Origin: an uncultured Desulfovibrio sp.
Lineage (GTDB): Bacteria > Desulfobacterota > Desulfovibrionia > Desulfovibrionales > Desulfovibrionaceae
Reading direction: 5' to 3'
Assembly (NCBI GenBank): GCA_910587035.1
Contig: CAJUMQ010000001.1
Span: forward strand, 1-59,996
Length of the DNA stretch: 59,996 nt
How positions within the stretch are numbered: position 1 is the stretch's first letter; every line of letters starts with the position of its first letter. The position numbers were made by a program, and so were the translations under genes. Under the pieces are notes generated by a model. It worked only from the letters and a program-made list of their open reading frames with translations, ran no database searches and was not told the DNA's origin. This document shows, piece after piece, positions 26,160 to 34,729 of this stretch.

Positions 26160-26460
26160 GGATTCTCCTGTTCCCAGCCTTTGGGGCAAGACATTGCATT
26201 TGACTCAGCAATATGTGAGTTTGATTTCATGATAGCATGACAGGGAGATTTGTCTAACAAATTTTTCCATGCGGCAGAGCTGACCCTGCAAATTAAATTT
26301 GTGGGTTCAAAAGGCCGTATGCTTAAACAACATGCCATATTTAAGGAGACACTGATTAATTCAAAAAAATTAATCGCCAATTGCCAAATTTTATTGTAAA
26401 ATCTTCCACGGGAAGAACTCTGCATAAAGCAGCCCAGCATAACAATGGAGCTTCACAGCT
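26160..26460. promoter_or_regulatory. Divergent promoter region of the inserted module and cobH
   Basis: About 300 AT-rich bases. For cobH there is a possible promoter: -35 TCGCCA (26374-26379), 17-base spacer, -10 TAAAAT (26397-26402). Two short inverted repeats, ATTAAT/ATTAAT (26355-26374) and ATTTTA/TAAAAT (26388-26402), are candidate sites for the module's LysR protein. The right end holds a vestigial cobB 3' end (NNGASQL and stop). Confidence 0.4.
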
Positions 26461-26523
26461 GTGAACGAGGACATAATTCTGGATTGCGAGGGTGCCCCTG
26501 ACGACATAGAGCGGCGCTCATTT
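26445..26523 (+). repeat. 79-bp direct repeat, right copy
   Basis: Second copy of the cobB/cobH junction, five substitutions from the left copy. The bases before it still resemble the cobB C-terminus (AAQHNNGASQL compared with KAAKHGVSQL), though no cobB gene is present here. Confidence 0.95.
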
Positions 26524-27159
26524 GAGATCATTGACGCGGAAACCGGGGGCAAAATGGTGTTTCCCGATCTCTGCTGGCATGTGGCACGCCGCTGCATCCA
26601 CGCCTGTGGCGATACATCCATCCTGCGCGATCTCCACATTTCCCCGGCCGCGGTGGAGGCTGGCATCGAGGCCATGCGGGGGCGGTGCGCAATCTTTACG
26701 GACACCAGGATGCTGGCGGCCGGACTGGTGGATAGGCGCATGCGCCCTCTTGGCATCGAGGTCACTCCCCTGATGGCTCTGCCCAAAATCACGGAGAAGG
26801 CGCGCCAGGCCGGCTGCACCCGCGCGCGCATGGGCATAAAAATGCTGGCTGCGCAAATGTCTGGCGCCATTGTTGCCATAGGCAACGCGCCCACAGCCCT
26901 GATGGCCCTGCTTGAAGAGCTTGAGGCTCCCCATCTTGAACCGCCGGCCTTAATCATTGGCATGCCTGTGGGGTTTGTAAACGCCGCCCAAAGCAAGGAG
27001 CTGCTCAGGCGATCACCCTGGACAAGCATCAGCATTGAGGGTCGCAAAGGCGGCTCGGCCATGGCGGCAGCCTGTGTCAACGCCCTGGCCGACCTGGCCC
27101 TGGCCAGGGAGGCTGGTGCTTTGCAGGACAAAGACAGGTGCGAAAAGACAAAAAAATAG
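26461..27159 (+). CDS. cobH: Precorrin-8X / cobalt-precorrin-8 methylmutase
   Basis: Moves the C11 methyl group to C12 of the corrin ring, giving (hydrogeno)cobyrinate, which is the substrate of cobB. The 232 residues include the catalytic His in RRCIHACGD and the family segments TDTRMLAAG and IGNAPTALMAL, with GMPVGFVNAAQSKE near the end. The start is GTG with ATGGAG upstream inherited from cobB coding sequence. It now lies 4.6 kb from cobB and must depend on its own promoter or readthrough. Confidence 0.93.
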   Translation: MNEDIILDCEGAPDDIERRSFEIIDAETGGKMVFPDLCWHVARRCIHACGDTSILRDLHISPAAVEAGIEAMRGRCAIFTDTRMLAAGLVDRRMRPLGIEVTPLMALPKITEKARQAGCTRARMGIKMLAAQMSGAIVAIGNAPTALMALLEELEAPHLEPPALIIGMPVGFVNAAQSKELLRRSPWTSISIEGRKGGSAMAAACVNALADLALAREAGALQDKDRCEKTKK

Positions 27160-27177
27160 GCGCCATGCCTGGCGGAG

Positions 27178-28347
27178 TTATGGCCTGCTCCAGAAGGCGG
27201 CCAGCTTTTTCAAACCTGGCCAGCGCAGATATTCATTGATGAATTTGACATAAAAATAGCAAAGACAGACGGCAAAAATAAAATAGATAAAGCTGATATT
27301 GGGGTAGCGGAAGTAGATGCCTGTAAATTCGGAAATATGCTTGCCAGGCAGGATTAGAGCCAGAATGACATTGAGCAGCAGAAAACAGGATAGATGCACG
27401 GCCATGATGTGATATGAGCTGCGCCCCAGGAGGATCAGGCCAGCTTTGTTCACAAAAATATTGTATTTCACCAGCATTGAGGAAACAGAAAGAATGATGA
27501 AAATGCCGCAGATACTTAAAGGCAGGGAAAGATCTCTGCCCCGGCCCGTGCCATAGTCGTTGGCCAGGGCGGAATAATAAAAGTTGCCGTAATAGATTGA
27601 AATAACTCCATAAATGGCTGTGGCCAGCAAAAAAGCCGGTAAGGGGCGCCAAAATCGCCGCTTTGTGTAAAATAGCAGACCCAGGGCGCAATAAATGTAG
27701 CCGATGACTGTTCTGCAGCCCACAGCCAGCAATGGATTTTGCTGGAAGGTGACATTGCAGGAGATGTAATAGACTGCCACCAGCAGACAGGTGTAGGCAA
27801 TGGCCCAAAACACGCCTTGCATGGCCCGCCGCAGAAGGGGTCTGGTGAGACAGACCAGAAGCATTACCAGAAAGAGGGAGGGCACAAACCATAGCGGGCA
27901 GGAAATCTGGAACTGATGCCCGCTGATGAAAGGCTCCACAAACAGGGTATGAAAATTGATTATTTTATCAAAAGGCAGAATGCCGGTATTTGCGCCGCTG
28001 TCCTCTCCAGGAAAAATTTGTGTGGAAAGCGAGTTTTGAAGATTAATGTCTGCATATGGCAGCAAAAATGTGATTAGGCCAAAAAAAAGATTGTACCAGA
28101 AATAAGGTATCAGCAGGGATACAACCTTTTTTTTGATGAACATGCCGCTGCCCAGGTTGCCCTGAACGTAGCCGCCCAGAAAAAAGCCGGCGATGAAGTA
28201 GAACAGGGGCATATGGAAGGAATATGAGATAAAATTGGACAGCTCGAAACCGCAATGGCCACCGATGACAAACAGCATGCCTATGCCTTTGGCAATATCC
28301 GCGCTTTCATCACGTTGACCTGGGGCAGAAGATTCAATGGTATACAT
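27178..28347 (-). CDS. Acyltransferase 3 family membrane protein (OafA-like)
   Basis: A 389-residue protein with about ten hydrophobic helices. The N-terminal ADIAKGIGMLFVIGGHCGFE contains the conserved His of the acyltransferase-3 family, followed by FHMPLFYFIAGFF. Such proteins move acetyl or other acyl groups from the cytosol onto surface sugars. It is convergent with cobH, and divergent from the MBOAT/AlgX-like pair with which it may cooperate. Base composition looks more AT-rich than the core genes. Confidence 0.88.
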   Translation of the reverse strand: MYTIESSAPGQRDESADIAKGIGMLFVIGGHCGFELSNFISYSFHMPLFYFIAGFFLGGYVQGNLGSGMFIKKKVVSLLIPYFWYNLFFGLITFLLPYADINLQNSLSTQIFPGEDSGANTGILPFDKIINFHTLFVEPFISGHQFQISCPLWFVPSLFLVMLLVCLTRPLLRRAMQGVFWAIAYTCLLVAVYYISCNVTFQQNPLLAVGCRTVIGYIYCALGLLFYTKRRFWRPLPAFLLATAIYGVISIYYGNFYYSALANDYGTGRGRDLSLPLSICGIFIILSVSSMLVKYNIFVNKAGLILLGRSSYHIMAVHLSCFLLLNVILALILPGKHISEFTGIYFRYPNISFIYFIFAVCLCYFYVKFINEYLRWPGLKKLAAFWSRP

Positions 28348-28687
28348 ATGATCCAGCCATAAGACGCCATATGTGCGCCTGGGGACAAATTGTTGGCTTT
28401 CTGTATGAAGTAGTGCTGGCCTAAAATGGCAAATTTGCCAATTATGGTCAATGGCGGGTGTTTACCAGACGGGCAGTACATGGATAGCCCATGAGGGATG
28501 TGCTGCTGGGGACACATGCCATATGTCTTGACGTGTGGGCACATTCTGAGTATTTGTTTCAAATATATTTTAAATATATTTTATATGAAATAATAAAAAA
28601 TTTAATGCCGTATATTTGCATATGCCAGCAACTCTTTTATCCATTTCATTAAATTTTCTATAATATCATACCAGGCACTATAATCCA
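28348..28687. other. AT-rich divergent intergenic region
   Basis: About 340 bases between two divergent acyltransferase genes, with no coding frame of note. The right 130 bases are very AT-rich (ATATATTTTAAATATATTT-like), suited to promoters, and short repeats of CATATG and GGGGACA occur on the left. No specific regulator site can be named. Confidence 0.5.
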
Positions 28688-30109
28688 ATGGTATTTTCAA
28701 GCCCCTTTTTTGTTGCTTTTTTCTTCCCCACTCTACTGATTATATATCTTATCACAGGTGCCAGGCTCAGGAATTTGGTGCTATTTTGCTTCAGTATTTT
28801 TTTCTATACCTGGGGCGAACCAAAAGCGCTACCGATAATGTTGGTGGTCATTCTTGTCAATTATTGCGTAGCCCTAATAATTTGCCAGTCATCAGCAAGA
28901 GCATACTTTTTCATGGCTGGCATAGTTGCAAATTTTGGCATTCTTCTTGTTTTCAAATATCTTGATTTTCTTGTGAGCAATATTAATATCTTGTTGTCTT
29001 CAATTGGAATTTCCCACATCCCCCAACCAAACATACTGCTGCCCATAGGCATCTCATTTTATATTTTTCAGGCTGTATCCTATCTGGTTGACGTATATAG
29101 AGGCCAGGTTCCAGTTCAGAACAATCTTTTTCGTTTTGCTCTTTATATTTCACTCTTTCCACAACTGGTGGCCGGACCGATTGTTAGGTACGCATCCGTC
29201 GTGAATGATCTGGGGCGGCGCAAATTTGATGCGACAAATTTTCAGGAAGGATTGATAAGATTTTGCATCGGACTGGCCAAAAAGGTATTCATTGCAGATT
29301 CTCTGGGATATGTGGCGGACTGCATTTTTGATTCGCCGGTAAACTCGCTACCGTCTTTCTGGGCCTGGTGCGGCGCAATTACCTTTGCCCTGCAAATATA
29401 TTATGACTTCTCCGCCTATTCGGACATGGCCATCGGCATAGGCAGGATGTTCAATTTCACATTTCCGGAAAATTTCAATTATCCTTATGCCGCCAAAAGC
29501 ATTCAGGAATTCTGGCGCAGATGGCATATGTCTCTCACAACCTGGCTGAAGGATTATCTCTATATCCCGCTGGGAGGGAGCCGCCGCTCCTTTCCCGTCA
29601 CCTGCCGCAATATTCTCATCGTGCTTCTTTGCTGCGGCATATGGCACGGTGCCGCATGGAACTTCGTTATCTGGGGACTGTACAATGGCTTTGGTCTCAT
29701 GGGCGAAAGAATTCTGGGGCGGCTGGGCACGAACCTGCAATCCAATTGGCTCTGGCAAGTTCTGAAAAGTCTGCGCCGGCCTTTTACCATCCTCTTTATT
29801 CTGGTTGGCTGGGTAATCTTTCGAACCGAGACGCCTGACGCCTGTCTTGGGTATCTGAAAGCAATGTTTATGGGCAACCCTAATTATGATTTTTATGCTC
29901 TCCCCATAGTCTGGGAAAACTGCCTCACATACAGCAATGGCATTTTCCTTATAATTGCCCTTGTTTTTTCCCAGCCATTAAACAGGGTCACATTCACTCA
30001 TTTCTACAGGAGCCTGGCATTACAGCTTGCGCTTTTTATCGTGTTTATAGCAACCTATGCCTTTATAATGACTACCGATTACAGCTCGTTCCTATATTTC
30101 AGGTTCTGA
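28688..30109 (+). CDS. MBOAT-family O-acyltransferase (AlgI-like)
   Basis: A 473-residue polytopic membrane enzyme of the AlgI/DltB group. Characteristic are FSSPFFVAFFFP at the start, PQLVAGPIVRY in the middle, and the catalytic region EFWRRWHMSLTTWLKDYLYIP followed by CGIWHGAAWNFVIWG holding the active His. AlgI-type proteins pass acetyl groups across the membrane to a periplasmic acetyltransferase. The gene starts 5 bases before the AlgX-like gene, which would be that partner. AT-rich codon use suggests acquisition. Confidence 0.93.
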   Translation: MVFSSPFFVAFFFPTLLIIYLITGARLRNLVLFCFSIFFYTWGEPKALPIMLVVILVNYCVALIICQSSARAYFFMAGIVANFGILLVFKYLDFLVSNINILLSSIGISHIPQPNILLPIGISFYIFQAVSYLVDVYRGQVPVQNNLFRFALYISLFPQLVAGPIVRYASVVNDLGRRKFDATNFQEGLIRFCIGLAKKVFIADSLGYVADCIFDSPVNSLPSFWAWCGAITFALQIYYDFSAYSDMAIGIGRMFNFTFPENFNYPYAAKSIQEFWRRWHMSLTTWLKDYLYIPLGGSRRSFPVTCRNILIVLLCCGIWHGAAWNFVIWGLYNGFGLMGERILGRLGTNLQSNWLWQVLKSLRRPFTILFILVGWVIFRTETPDACLGYLKAMFMGNPNYDFYALPIVWENCLTYSNGIFLIIALVFSQPLNRVTFTHFYRSLALQLALFIVFIATYAFIMTTDYSSFLYFRF

Positions 30110-30114
30110 TAGCC

Positions 30115-31248
30115 ATGAAGTTAAAACTGTTAATTTTTCCGGCGCTTTTTTTCACTGTCATCCTTTTATCATGGAAATTGCGTTCTTTTTATATTCCATA
30201 TGGCTTTTTCCAAACATACAACAAACCAAATTTTACTCTCAACTCGTTTATTAATACAGCATATCAAAAGGATTTTGAAAAATATCTAAGCCACAGGCTC
30301 CCTTCTCTTGCCAATCTACTGGTAATTAAAAATGATCTATATGACATATTGAATTTTGGCCAGTATCATGCAGGATATAACGGCGCAGTTGTCCAGGGGA
30401 GAGATGGTATTCTTTTCGAAAAAAATTATCTCATCTGCTCGTGGGGATACACCACCACGAACAAAGTGAAAAGTATTGCTGAGGTGGCAGCTGAAAAGCT
30501 GGCAGTTTTACAAAAACTTCTTGCGCGACGCGGCATTACTCTTATGCTGCTGATGGCCCCCAGCAAAGTCGACTTTTTTTCAGAAAACACGCCCTGGCAA
30601 TATACAGCAAGAAAAGGTTCTTTTCTTGGCTCCTCCATAGCTGGCCCCATCTATGCGAAAGCGATGGAAAATCAGCATGTCCCCTTTGTGGACTGCTATG
30701 AGCCTCTGGCCAGGGGGGGGCAGGGCAGGCTGGCCTTTCCGGACAGGGGCATTCACTGGTCCATGTACGGGGCTGGCATGTGCCTGCAGGAGCTTTCCTC
30801 AAGGCTGCATGAATTGAACCAGGAGAAATTCCCCACCGTAAAGGTTATCGGCATTTCCAGATCCAGCGAATCCAGATATAGCGAAAACGACATGGCGGAG
30901 CAGATGAATGTCTGGCCACCCTACAAAAAAGGCCGCAATTATTATTACCTGGCCGATTTAAACAGGATTTCCAGGCCTGTAAGCATAGTCTTTTATGGTG
31001 ATTCCTTTATGCAGGTGCTTATGGAGAACATAAGATTATCGGGCTATTCCACAGATGAAATTTCCACTCTTTTTGACAACCGCACTCCATCGCGCGAACA
31101 ATTCATCCACTCTTTAATCCATGCGGACGCGGTCATTCTTATCGGGAATGTCACCAAATTTGTGCAGCCGTACTTTGACCAAATTGCGGATGTATTAATT
31201 GATTATCTGGAGAATGTCCCGGAACATGTGCAGCCCATCCACAATTGA
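30115..31248 (+). CDS. AlgX/AlgJ-like SGNH acetyltransferase
   Basis: A 377-residue periplasmic protein anchored by an N-terminal helix (LLIFPALFFTVILLSW). It has the AlgJ/AlgX active-site motifs: Asp-x-x-His-Trp in FPDRGIHWS (catalytic Asp and His) and the nucleophile region FYGDSFMQ. These proteins accept acetyl groups from the MBOAT partner and put them on exopolysaccharide hydroxyls. No alginate or other polymer synthesis genes are present here, so the acceptor glycan is unknown. Confidence 0.88.
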   Translation: MKLKLLIFPALFFTVILLSWKLRSFYIPYGFFQTYNKPNFTLNSFINTAYQKDFEKYLSHRLPSLANLLVIKNDLYDILNFGQYHAGYNGAVVQGRDGILFEKNYLICSWGYTTTNKVKSIAEVAAEKLAVLQKLLARRGITLMLLMAPSKVDFFSENTPWQYTARKGSFLGSSIAGPIYAKAMENQHVPFVDCYEPLARGGQGRLAFPDRGIHWSMYGAGMCLQELSSRLHELNQEKFPTVKVIGISRSSESRYSENDMAEQMNVWPPYKKGRNYYYLADLNRISRPVSIVFYGDSFMQVLMENIRLSGYSTDEISTLFDNRTPSREQFIHSLIHADAVILIGNVTKFVQPYFDQIADVLIDYLENVPEHVQPIHN

Positions 31249-31294
31249 TATGAATGGGCTAAAAATATCGCCGGATCAGGGCATGCATTCCTGT

Positions 31295-32497
31295 TCAGAT
31301 GGCTGCATCCAGCAGCAGATTATCCCGATGAATTACATCAGGATAACGAGCCTGCCCCAGGATTGCCGCCACCTCATGCCTTTTAAGGCCACGGATTTTT
31401 GCCAGATCGTCAGCATCATAATTGCTGAAGCCCACGCCAAGATTATGGCCTGAGTGGCAGACACGCAGCAGGGCTCCTTTTTCAAACTCTCCGGTCACAC
31501 TTGTAATGCCACCAGGCAGGAGGCTGCTGCCATTGTATAGCAGGGCCCTGGCCGCGCCATCATCAATTTCCACAGTGCCGGCCGGTTCGGACTGGTATGC
31601 CAGCCAGAACTTGCGCCTGGGGATGGATTTTTTGTCAGCGCATATCCAGGTGCCGGGGCAGGAGGCGTCAGCCTGGGGCAGCAGACCAAAGGCGCGCAAA
31701 AGGATGTCCTTTTCGCGGCCTGGCAGGATAATTGTTGGCACGCCAAGCTGGGACACGCGCCTGGCAGCCAGCAGTTTGGAATGCATGCCACCGCTGCCCA
31801 GTTCGGACTTGCAGCCACAAAGGGCATCAATGTCCAGTCTGGCTATCTCCTCGATTGATTCCAGCACCAAGGCATCCGGATTTGCCTGGGGGTCGGCATT
31901 GAGAACTCCAGGGGCGGAGGTGAGATTGATGAACATATCCGCCTCGACAAGATTTACCAGCAGGCTTGCCAGGCAGTCATTGTCGCCAAATTTGAGGCCA
32001 CTGACAGAGACGGTGTCGTTTTCATTGACAACAGGCACCACTCCCCACGAAAGCATAGCCGCGAACGTGCCCGCCGCCGTCTGGAATCTTTTCCGGCTGC
32101 GCAGATCATCCCTGGTCAGCAATACCTGGGATGTTATTATGCCATGCGGGGCAAAAGCCCTGTTCCAGGCATGCATCAGCAGGCTTTGGCCCACAGCGGC
32201 TATGGCAGGGCGGGCCCTGTCATAATTGGCAAAGTCGCAGATACCGGCGCCGGCAAGGGCTTTTTTGCCGGCAGCCACAGCGCCGGAGCTTACAACAATG
32301 ACCTGCCGTGTAAAATCATGGCCGGATTCCCCACAGGCCTGGATGCGTATGGCGGCTATTTGCGCAGCCAGGGATTCCAGTACGGCAAAATTGAGATCAC
32401 TGCCGCCGGCAAGGACCGCGCTGCCAATCTTAAGCACCACAATGCGCGCATTGCGCAGACATTCCAGCCTGTCGCCGCCGTTGGAGTTCAAGCCCAC
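31295..32497 (-). CDS. proB: Glutamate 5-kinase
   Basis: First step of proline synthesis, ATP-dependent phosphorylation of glutamate. The 400 residues contain an amino-acid-kinase domain (VVLKIGSAVLAGG, VVVSSGAVAAGKKAL, VPVVNENDTVS) and a C-terminal PUA domain (about residues 290-370). The GTG used here has a perfect AGGAGG six bases upstream, whereas an earlier in-frame GTG does not. It is the last gene of rplU-rpmA-obg-proB, 66 bases after the obg stop. Confidence 0.94.
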   Translation of the reverse strand: MGLNSNGGDRLECLRNARIVVLKIGSAVLAGGSDLNFAVLESLAAQIAAIRIQACGESGHDFTRQVIVVSSGAVAAGKKALAGAGICDFANYDRARPAIAAVGQSLLMHAWNRAFAPHGIITSQVLLTRDDLRSRKRFQTAAGTFAAMLSWGVVPVVNENDTVSVSGLKFGDNDCLASLLVNLVEADMFINLTSAPGVLNADPQANPDALVLESIEEIARLDIDALCGCKSELGSGGMHSKLLAARRVSQLGVPTIILPGREKDILLRAFGLLPQADASCPGTWICADKKSIPRRKFWLAYQSEPAGTVEIDDGAARALLYNGSSLLPGGITSVTGEFEKGALLRVCHSGHNLGVGFSNYDADDLAKIRGLKRHEVAAILGQARYPDVIHRDNLLLDAAI

Positions 32498-32563
32498 AGA
32501 CAGCCTCCTTCTGCAGGGCACATGCCCACCGCATTATCCAGCCTGGCGCACCTGGCCATGTCA

Positions 32564-33667
32564 TCACTCCTTTGTGTATTCCACTTCGATTTCTGGAAAT
32601 TCCTCTGCCGCAAGCTCCTCGGCTGTCTGGAAATGCACCAGCGGCTCATGTCGTCCAAGATCATCGCGCAGATGCCATAGCTCCTCCACCAAGGGCTCCA
32701 GACCGATATTCTCCTTGGCAGAAATAAAATATATACGTCGATTGTCCCTGGCGGCCCTGGCCATGAGTTTTTGCAGCCGCTCCTCTGATATCAGGTCAAT
32801 CTTGTTGATGACTTCGACCTGCCTGCGCTCGGCAAGTGTGGGATCAAACTTGCGCAGTTCCTCATTGATCAGCTCAAAGCCTGCCCAGGGATCGTCATCG
32901 TTGACATCTTCAATGCTCAAAATATGCACCAGAAAGCGGGTTCTCTCCACATGTTTCAAAAACTTGTGCCCCAGCCCCTGGCCGGAATGGGCTCCCTCAA
33001 TAAGACCGGGGATATCGGCGATGATCAGGCGCTTGTCCGGATCGACCTCGTCAATCATCACGCCAAGATTTGGCACAAGGGTGGTGAAGGGGTAGTCGGC
33101 TATCTTTGGCCTGGCAGCGGAAACATGAGAGATAAAGGTGGACTTGCCGGCATTTGGCAGCCCAATGAGGCCCGCATCCGCCAGAATTTTCAATTCCAGA
33201 CGCAGGGTTACCTCCTCGCCAGGCTCTCCTGGCTGCGAAAATTTCGGCGCCCGCATGGTGGAAGACTTGAAATGCTCATTGCCCTTGCCACCCCTGCCGC
33301 CTCGAGCGACAAGAACCAGATTTTCCGGCTCAGAGAGATCGGCCACCAGATTGCCGCCACCATGATCATCCTCGGCAAAGACCAGTGTGCCCACAGGCAG
33401 CCCAATCACAAGGTCCGTGCCTTTTTTGCCGTCACACTGGCCGCCACGCCCGGGCTGGCCATTCTGGGCCTCATAAACCCTTTTGAGCCTGAAGTCGTAA
33501 AGAGATAGCAGCCGGCTGTCGGCACGCAGATAGACGGAGCCGCCATTGCCGCCATCGCCGCCATCCGGGCCGCCGCGCGGCACAAATTTCTCCCGCCTGA
33601 AAGACATGCAGCCACGTCCGCCCTTGCCTGCCTTAACCAGTATTCTGGCCTCATCTACAAAACGCAT
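32564..33667 (-). CDS. obg: GTPase Obg (CgtA)
   Basis: Ribosome-associated GTPase involved in 50S maturation and stress control. The 367 residues comprise the glycine-rich Obg fold (FVDEARILVKAGKGGRGC, then GGPDGGDGGNGG) and a G domain with GLPNAGKST, DIPGLIEGAHSGQGLG and NKID. An acidic tail ends the protein. The start was set at the family-typical MRFVDEA. The frame stays open for 87 more codons upstream, but they do not resemble Obg. Confidence 0.96.
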   Translation of the reverse strand: MRFVDEARILVKAGKGGRGCMSFRREKFVPRGGPDGGDGGNGGSVYLRADSRLLSLYDFRLKRVYEAQNGQPGRGGQCDGKKGTDLVIGLPVGTLVFAEDDHGGGNLVADLSEPENLVLVARGGRGGKGNEHFKSSTMRAPKFSQPGEPGEEVTLRLELKILADAGLIGLPNAGKSTFISHVSAARPKIADYPFTTLVPNLGVMIDEVDPDKRLIIADIPGLIEGAHSGQGLGHKFLKHVERTRFLVHILSIEDVNDDDPWAGFELINEELRKFDPTLAERRQVEVINKIDLISEERLQKLMARAARDNRRIYFISAKENIGLEPLVEELWHLRDDLGRHEPLVHFQTAEELAAEEFPEIEVEYTKE

Positions 33668-33763
33668 ATTGCACCTGCCAAATTTATAAATATGAGGTTG
33701 GCGGCCCACATCGACGCAAAGACAACCCTGCCTTTGAATATCATTATTGATTAAAGCAGTAAA

Positions 33764-33788
33764 GGAAGGCCAGCCAAGGCTGCCTTCC
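33764..33788 (-). terminator. Hairpin between rpmA and obg
   Basis: GGAAGGCAGCC and its complement with one bulged base around an AA loop. On the minus strand the stem is followed by TTTAC. It is likely a partial terminator that lowers obg-proB relative to the ribosomal protein genes. Confidence 0.4.
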
Positions 33789-33854
33789 CAATATGCTCTC
33801 GCCAGGCAAGCGGCATTACACACCGAGCCCGGTTCGAAAAATTCCGGCGAAAAT

Positions 33855-34142
33855 TCAGGCTGTGGCCTGTTTTTCCCCTGCAAGCTCCTCGACATGCACG
33901 CGGGTTTTGACCTCGCGCTTGCGGACATATTTTTCGAATCTCACCACGCCATCGACCTTGGCGAAAATCGTAAAATCACGCCCCATGCCGACATTGAGTC
34001 CGGGGTGCACCACTGTGCCCAGCTGCCTGATTATGATGTTGCCAGCAGCCACATGCTGGCCGCCAAAACGCTTCACGCCCCTGCGCTGTCCGGCGCTGTC
34101 GCGGCCGTTTCTGGACGAGCCGCCCGCTTTTTTATGTGCCAT
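33855..34142 (-). CDS. rpmA: 50S ribosomal protein L27
   Basis: A 95-residue ribosomal protein at the peptidyl-transferase centre. It starts MAHKKAGGSSRNGRDSAGQR, a textbook L27 N-terminus without the cleaved leader found in Firmicutes. Then comes RFGGQHVAAGNIIIRQLGT. The C-terminus is slightly extended. It lies between rplU and obg as in most bacteria. Confidence 0.98.
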   Translation of the reverse strand: MAHKKAGGSSRNGRDSAGQRRGVKRFGGQHVAAGNIIIRQLGTVVHPGLNVGMGRDFTIFAKVDGVVRFEKYVRKREVKTRVHVEELAGEKQATA

Positions 34143-34238
34143 GAAAAACTCCCTGAAATTTTCTTGAAGTCATTTCATAATAAATGATTATGGAATGAGT
34201 TCATTGTGTCCGGGCCCTGAAACAGCGTCAGGCAGGCC

Positions 34239-34547
34239 TCAGGCATTTATGGCTGTGATGCGCAGAACCGTGCAGTCCTGCCTGTGTCCATGCAGGGACT
34301 TGGAATCCTTGCGCCTGCGGCGTTTGAACACCAGCACCTTGGGCGCGCGTGTCTGCGCCATGACCTCGGCACGCACCTCCACGCCCTCAAGATAGGGGGT
34401 GCCTATCCTGCAATCGCCGGCGCCTGTCATGAGCACCTTGTCCAGCACAACCTCCGCGCCAGGCTCCAGCGCGAGTTTTTCCACAGATATTTTGGAGCCC
34501 TGCTCAACACGGTACTGCTTGCCGCCAGTTTCAATTATTGCGTACAT
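34239..34547 (-). CDS. rplU: 50S ribosomal protein L21
   Basis: A 102-residue L21 beginning MYAIIETGGKQYRVEQGSKI. It contains TRAPKVLVFKRRRRKDSK, the basic RNA-binding loop, and the terminal TVLRITAI. GGAGGAACA precedes the ATG. An open extension upstream covers the leader hairpin and is not part of the protein. It is the first gene of the rplU-rpmA-obg-proB cluster. Confidence 0.97.
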   Translation of the reverse strand: MYAIIETGGKQYRVEQGSKISVEKLALEPGAEVVLDKVLMTGAGDCRIGTPYLEGVEVRAEVMAQTRAPKVLVFKRRRRKDSKSLHGHRQDCTVLRITAINA

Positions 34548-34576
34548 TGTTCCTCCACACAACAAATGGCACTCCA

Positions 34577-34598
34577 CCAATCCCCCTGTGGGGATTGG
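34577..34598 (-). promoter_or_regulatory. Leader hairpin upstream of rplU
   Basis: CCAATCCCC and GGGGATTGG form a 9-bp stem with a 4-base loop about 30 bases before the rplU start. It could be an autoregulatory leader (L21 leaders exist in other phyla), but no match to a known class is claimed. Confidence 0.4.
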
Positions 34599-34675
34599 CG
34601 CATATGCCCGGATAACTTCGCGCAAATGTCCTGCGGGCCAGGCTGGCTTTTGCAGAAACAATATGCAAGAGGGGA

Positions 34676-34704
34676 AATTTGCCAGACAGACAGAAAAAAG
34701 TCAA
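34676..34704 (-). promoter_or_regulatory. Sigma-70 type promoter for rplU operon
   Basis: On the minus strand: -35 TTGACT (34699-34704), a 17-base spacer, and a weak -10 CAAATT (34676-34681). The position ahead of rplU and its leader hairpin fits. Confidence 0.45.
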
Positions 34705-34729
34705 CACAAACATGATACCGGCATTCCCC

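Noticed and set aside
33800..33850. tRNA-like GGTTCGAAA near a GCATTACACACCGAG stretch
   Set aside because: The bases around the would-be T loop do not pair and no acceptor stem is found, so it is chance resemblance.
33668..33928. N-terminal extension of obg by 87 codons
   Set aside because: The extension does not resemble Obg and crosses the hairpin after rpmA; the family start MRFVDEA is used.
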